Part shown: piece by piece, positions 5,480 to 7,527 of the stretch
How positions within the stretch are numbered: the first letter of the stretch is position 1
Layout: the number at the start of each line of letters is the position of its first letter
NCBI GenBank assembly: GCA_948468465.1
Contig: CAOKJJ010000213.1
Span: 1 to 7,527 of the forward strand
Direction: 5' to 3'
DNA: 7,527 bases
Origin: an uncultured Eubacterium sp.
Lineage (GTDB): Bacteria > Bacillota_A > Clostridia > Lachnospirales > Lachnospiraceae
Made by a program: the position numbers and the translations under genes
The notes under the pieces: model-generated
Seen by the model: only the letters and a program-made list of their open reading frames with translations
Database searches by the model: none
What the model was told of the DNA's origin: nothing

Positions 5480-6886
5480 ATGAAACAGGAGAAAAAAAGA
5501 AATTCGTTTTCAGGTTCTATAGGCTTTGTTCTGGCAGCGGCCGGAAGCGCGGTAGGGCTTGGAAACATCTGGAGGTTTCCCTATCTGGCAGCGAAAGATG
5601 GCGGAGGGCTGTTTTTAGTATTATATTTGATACTGGCGCTGACGTTTGGATTTACGCTGCTGACAACAGAAGTAGCCATAGGCAGAAAGACGAAGCAAAG
5701 CCCGCTGACGGCATATGGAAAAATCCATGAAAAATGGAAACCGTTAGGAATCATCGCATGTCTTGTTCCAGTTATTATTATGCCGTATTATTGTGTCATT
5801 GGCGGCTGGGTAGTGAAATATTTGATTGCCTTTCTTACGGGAGAGGGAAAGCAGGCGGCTGAGGACGGGTATTTTACCGGATTTATTACCGCGGATGTGG
5901 AGCCTATGATCTTGCTTTGCGTATTTTTATTTGCAGTGGCATTTATCGTATTTCGAGGTGTTAATAAGGGAATAGAAGCGTCTTCCAAGATCATTATGCC
6001 TTTGCTGCTTTTGCTTGTCATTGGAATCTCGGTGTTTTCACTGACCATTAAGCATACGGATGAGGCTGGTGTAGTACGTACTGGAATGGAAGGATTTCGG
6101 ATTTATGTCATTCCGAATTTTGAAGGATTAACCGTACAGCGTTTTTTTACAGTTTTACTGGATGCTATGAGTCAGCTGTTCTTTAGCTTGAGTGTGGCGA
6201 TGGGGATTATGATTTCCTATGGCTCTTATGTGCAGGATGACGCAAACCTTGGTAAATCTATTAATCAAATTGAGTTTTTCGATACACTGGTAGCGTTTCT
6301 GGCCGGTGTTATGATTATCCCGGCTGTGTTTACATTTATGGGCAGAGAAGGGATGGAAGCATCCGGACCGAGCCTGATGTTTGTCTCGCTGCCAAAAGTA
6401 TTTGCGGCAATGGGCAAAGTAGGAAACATAATCGGAGCCATGTTTTTTGCCATGGTATTGTTCGCGGCGCTGACAAGCGCGGTATCGGTTATGGAAGCGG
6501 TTGTATCCAGCTTTATGGATGAGTTTCACGTAACACGCGTGAAGGCGGCGGTTATTGAGACGGTGATCGCGTTAGCCGGAGGAATTCTGGTATGCCTTGG
6601 CTATAATAAGCTGTATTTTGAACTGGAACTTCCGAACGGTTCTGTGGGACAGATTTTGGATATTATGGATTATATCAGCAACAATGCGCTAATGCCGGTT
6701 GTAGCGATTGGGACATGTATTTTGATCGGATGGATTGTAAAACCAAATCTGATCATAAAAGAAGTGGAAAAATCCGGCTGTACATTCGGAAGAAAAAGAT
6801 TATATGTGGTTATGATCCGGTTTATTGCGCCGGTGCTGCTGGTTGTTTTACTGCTTAAGTCGATAGGTATTTTGACGATTATTTAG
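5480..6886 (+). CDS. Neurotransmitter:sodium symporter (NSS/SLC6) family transporter
   Basis: This 468-residue inner-membrane transporter likely imports an amino acid with sodium. The first helix has the family signature AAAGSAVGLGNIWRFPYLA (19-37). Asn29, Ala24 and Val25 match the LeuT Na-site residues Asn27, Ala22 and Val23. Helix 6 has SQLFFSLS (231-238), like the unwound substrate-binding stretch of LeuT (Phe253, Ser256). Helix 8 has LTSAVS (331-336), corresponding to the Thr354/Ser355 sodium ligands. About 11-12 hydrophobic segments are present, the usual size of bacterial members (tryptophan, tyrosine or other hydrophobic amino acids in studied cases); the substrate here is not determinable. 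The start ATG 5480 follows AGAGGAG (5467-5473) by 6 bases. The gene stands alone, led by the tandem repeats and ending near a 30-bp palindrome. No truncation or frameshift is seen. Confidence -1.
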   Translation: MKQEKKRNSFSGSIGFVLAAAGSAVGLGNIWRFPYLAAKDGGGLFLVLYLILALTFGFTLLTTEVAIGRKTKQSPLTAYGKIHEKWKPLGIIACLVPVIIMPYYCVIGGWVVKYLIAFLTGEGKQAAEDGYFTGFITADVEPMILLCVFLFAVAFIVFRGVNKGIEASSKIIMPLLLLLVIGISVFSLTIKHTDEAGVVRTGMEGFRIYVIPNFEGLTVQRFFTVLLDAMSQLFFSLSVAMGIMISYGSYVQDDANLGKSINQIEFFDTLVAFLAGVMIIPAVFTFMGREGMEASGPSLMFVSLPKVFAAMGKVGNIIGAMFFAMVLFAALTSAVSVMEAVVSSFMDEFHVTRVKAAVIETVIALAGGILVCLGYNKLYFELELPNGSVGQILDIMDYISNNALMPVVAIGTCILIGWIVKPNLIIKEVEKSGCTFGRKRLYVVMIRFIAPVLLVVLLLKSIGILTII

Positions 6887-6997
6887 TTATAGAAGTGATA
6901 TTGGGAAAACAGTAACACAAAATATGCGGTAATTGGTAAACTGATTGAAATGCTTTCAAAAAATAATGAAAAGAGGAAAGCTTTGAATCGTAGTAGG

Positions 6998-7027
6998 TTT
7001 AATTCCCCCGAATTCGGGGGAATTAAA
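6998..7027. terminator. Perfect 30-bp palindrome, candidate bidirectional terminator between convergent genes
   Basis: TTTAATTCCCCCGAA (6998-7012) is followed directly by its exact reverse complement (7013-7027). Folded as RNA it gives up to a 13-bp stem with an AATT loop and a strong C5/G5 core. It lies between the transporter (stop at 6886) and the convergent minus-strand KilA-N gene, whose stop codon begins at the next base. Neither side carries a clean T-run (only TTAAAT and TTTAATT flanks), so it is a weak intrinsic terminator or has another role. The rest of 6887-6997 is AT-rich, with no gene or other structure seen. Confidence -1.
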
Positions 7028-7527
7028 TCATTTCAAAACCTTTGTTGTCTGTTCTTCCAAAATAGACATCTGATGTATTGCAATTTTATTGAGTTTTATT
7101 AAGCGTTCTTTCTGGTTTAGCCCATCTTCAATCAGCACTGCATTAATGTTTTCCATGTTTGATAGGCATATCAATTCATTTATATTTGCATAATCCCGGA
7201 TATTGCCTTTTTTATTCGGGTTTTTATCCCTCCATTGTTTAGCTGTCATACCAAATAATGCCATATTCAGCACATCAGCTTCTGATGCATAAATGATAGA
7301 AGTCTGCTGTGGTGTAAGTTCTGGCGGAATGAGATTGACTTTGATTGCATCAGTATGTATCCGATAGTTTATTTTTGCCAATTCCCTCTTGGCACTCCAT
7401 CCAAGCAGAGCCTGTTCTTCTTTCTTTAGCCGTTCAAATTCCTTGATAAGATATAATTTGAATTGCGGAGATACCCAGCTTGCAAATTCAAACGCAATAT
7501 CTTTATATGCGTATGTACCGCCATACC
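7028..7527 (-). CDS. KilA-N domain protein (partial, N-terminus beyond the window)
   Basis: The 165 visible residues form the C-terminal part of a KilA-N protein reading leftward from the window edge. The first visible segment, GGTYAYKDIAFEFASWVSPQ, is the end of the KilA-N DNA-binding domain. It is followed by FKLYLIKEFERLKKEE and then the long region often attached to it (KINYRIHTDAIK, VYASEAD-like IIYASEADVLN, ALFGMTAKQWRDKNP, GNIRDYAN). The TTG at 7379-7381 that could be taken for a start is an internal Leu, because the frame stays open and conserved to the edge. Known: KilA-N proteins come from phages and mobile DNA, but such stand-alone genes are also widespread in Lachnospiraceae genomes. 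The real function is unknown; DNA binding is likely. The stop TGA (7030-7028) abuts the palindrome at 6998-7027. Confidence -1.
   Translation of the reverse strand, partial: YGGTYAYKDIAFEFASWVSPQFKLYLIKEFERLKKEEQALLGWSAKRELAKINYRIHTDAIKVNLIPPELTPQQTSIIYASEADVLNMALFGMTAKQWRDKNPNKKGNIRDYANINELICLSNMENINAVLIEDGLNQKERLIKLNKIAIHQMSILEEQTTKVLK

Overview
The window looks like a chromosomal segment of a low-to-medium GC Gram-positive anaerobe, most likely a member of Clostridia/Lachnospiraceae. This rests on strong AGGAGG-type ribosome binding sites, a LytTR + DUF3021-like pair, a secreted Big2 protein, an aldo/keto reductase with an iron-sulfur tail, a bacterial NSS (SLC6-type) transporter and a KilA-N protein. 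No species can be assigned from the sequence alone.

Layout. (1) Bases 1-~155 are GC-rich, structured and unlike what follows; they may be the tail of an IS200/IS605-type element or another structured RNA. (2) Bases 312-3124 form a compact four-gene unit on the + strand: ABC ATPase, ABC-2 permease (overlapping the ATPase gene), LytTR DNA-binding regulator, and a four-helix membrane protein of DUF3021 type. This reads as an exporter followed by its own regulator and membrane partner. (3) Bases 3299-4030 encode a secreted protein with one Big2 domain and a C-terminal beta-rich domain. It has its own promoter and is closed by a strong terminator at 4108-4177. (4) Bases 4293-5333 encode a ferredoxin-tailed aldo/keto reductase behind a near-consensus promoter. 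(5) Bases 5340-5459 hold two nested tandem duplications (44 bp x 2 and 16 bp x 2). They lie directly in front of an NSS-family sodium-coupled amino-acid transporter (5480-6886). (6) A perfect 30-bp palindrome at 6998-7027 separates the transporter from a convergent minus-strand KilA-N domain gene that runs off the right edge.

How the genes work together. Only the ABC/LytTR/DUF3021 block is clearly a functional unit. The secreted protein, reductase and transporter each appear to have separate start signals. The two edges (IS-like tail on the left, KilA-N gene on the right) have the flavour of mobile DNA around ordinary genes. The least explained items are the left-edge structured segment, the repeats at 5340-5459 and the 30-bp palindrome. 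No convincing wholly new system is visible; the regulated exporter module is the most biologically interesting assembly.
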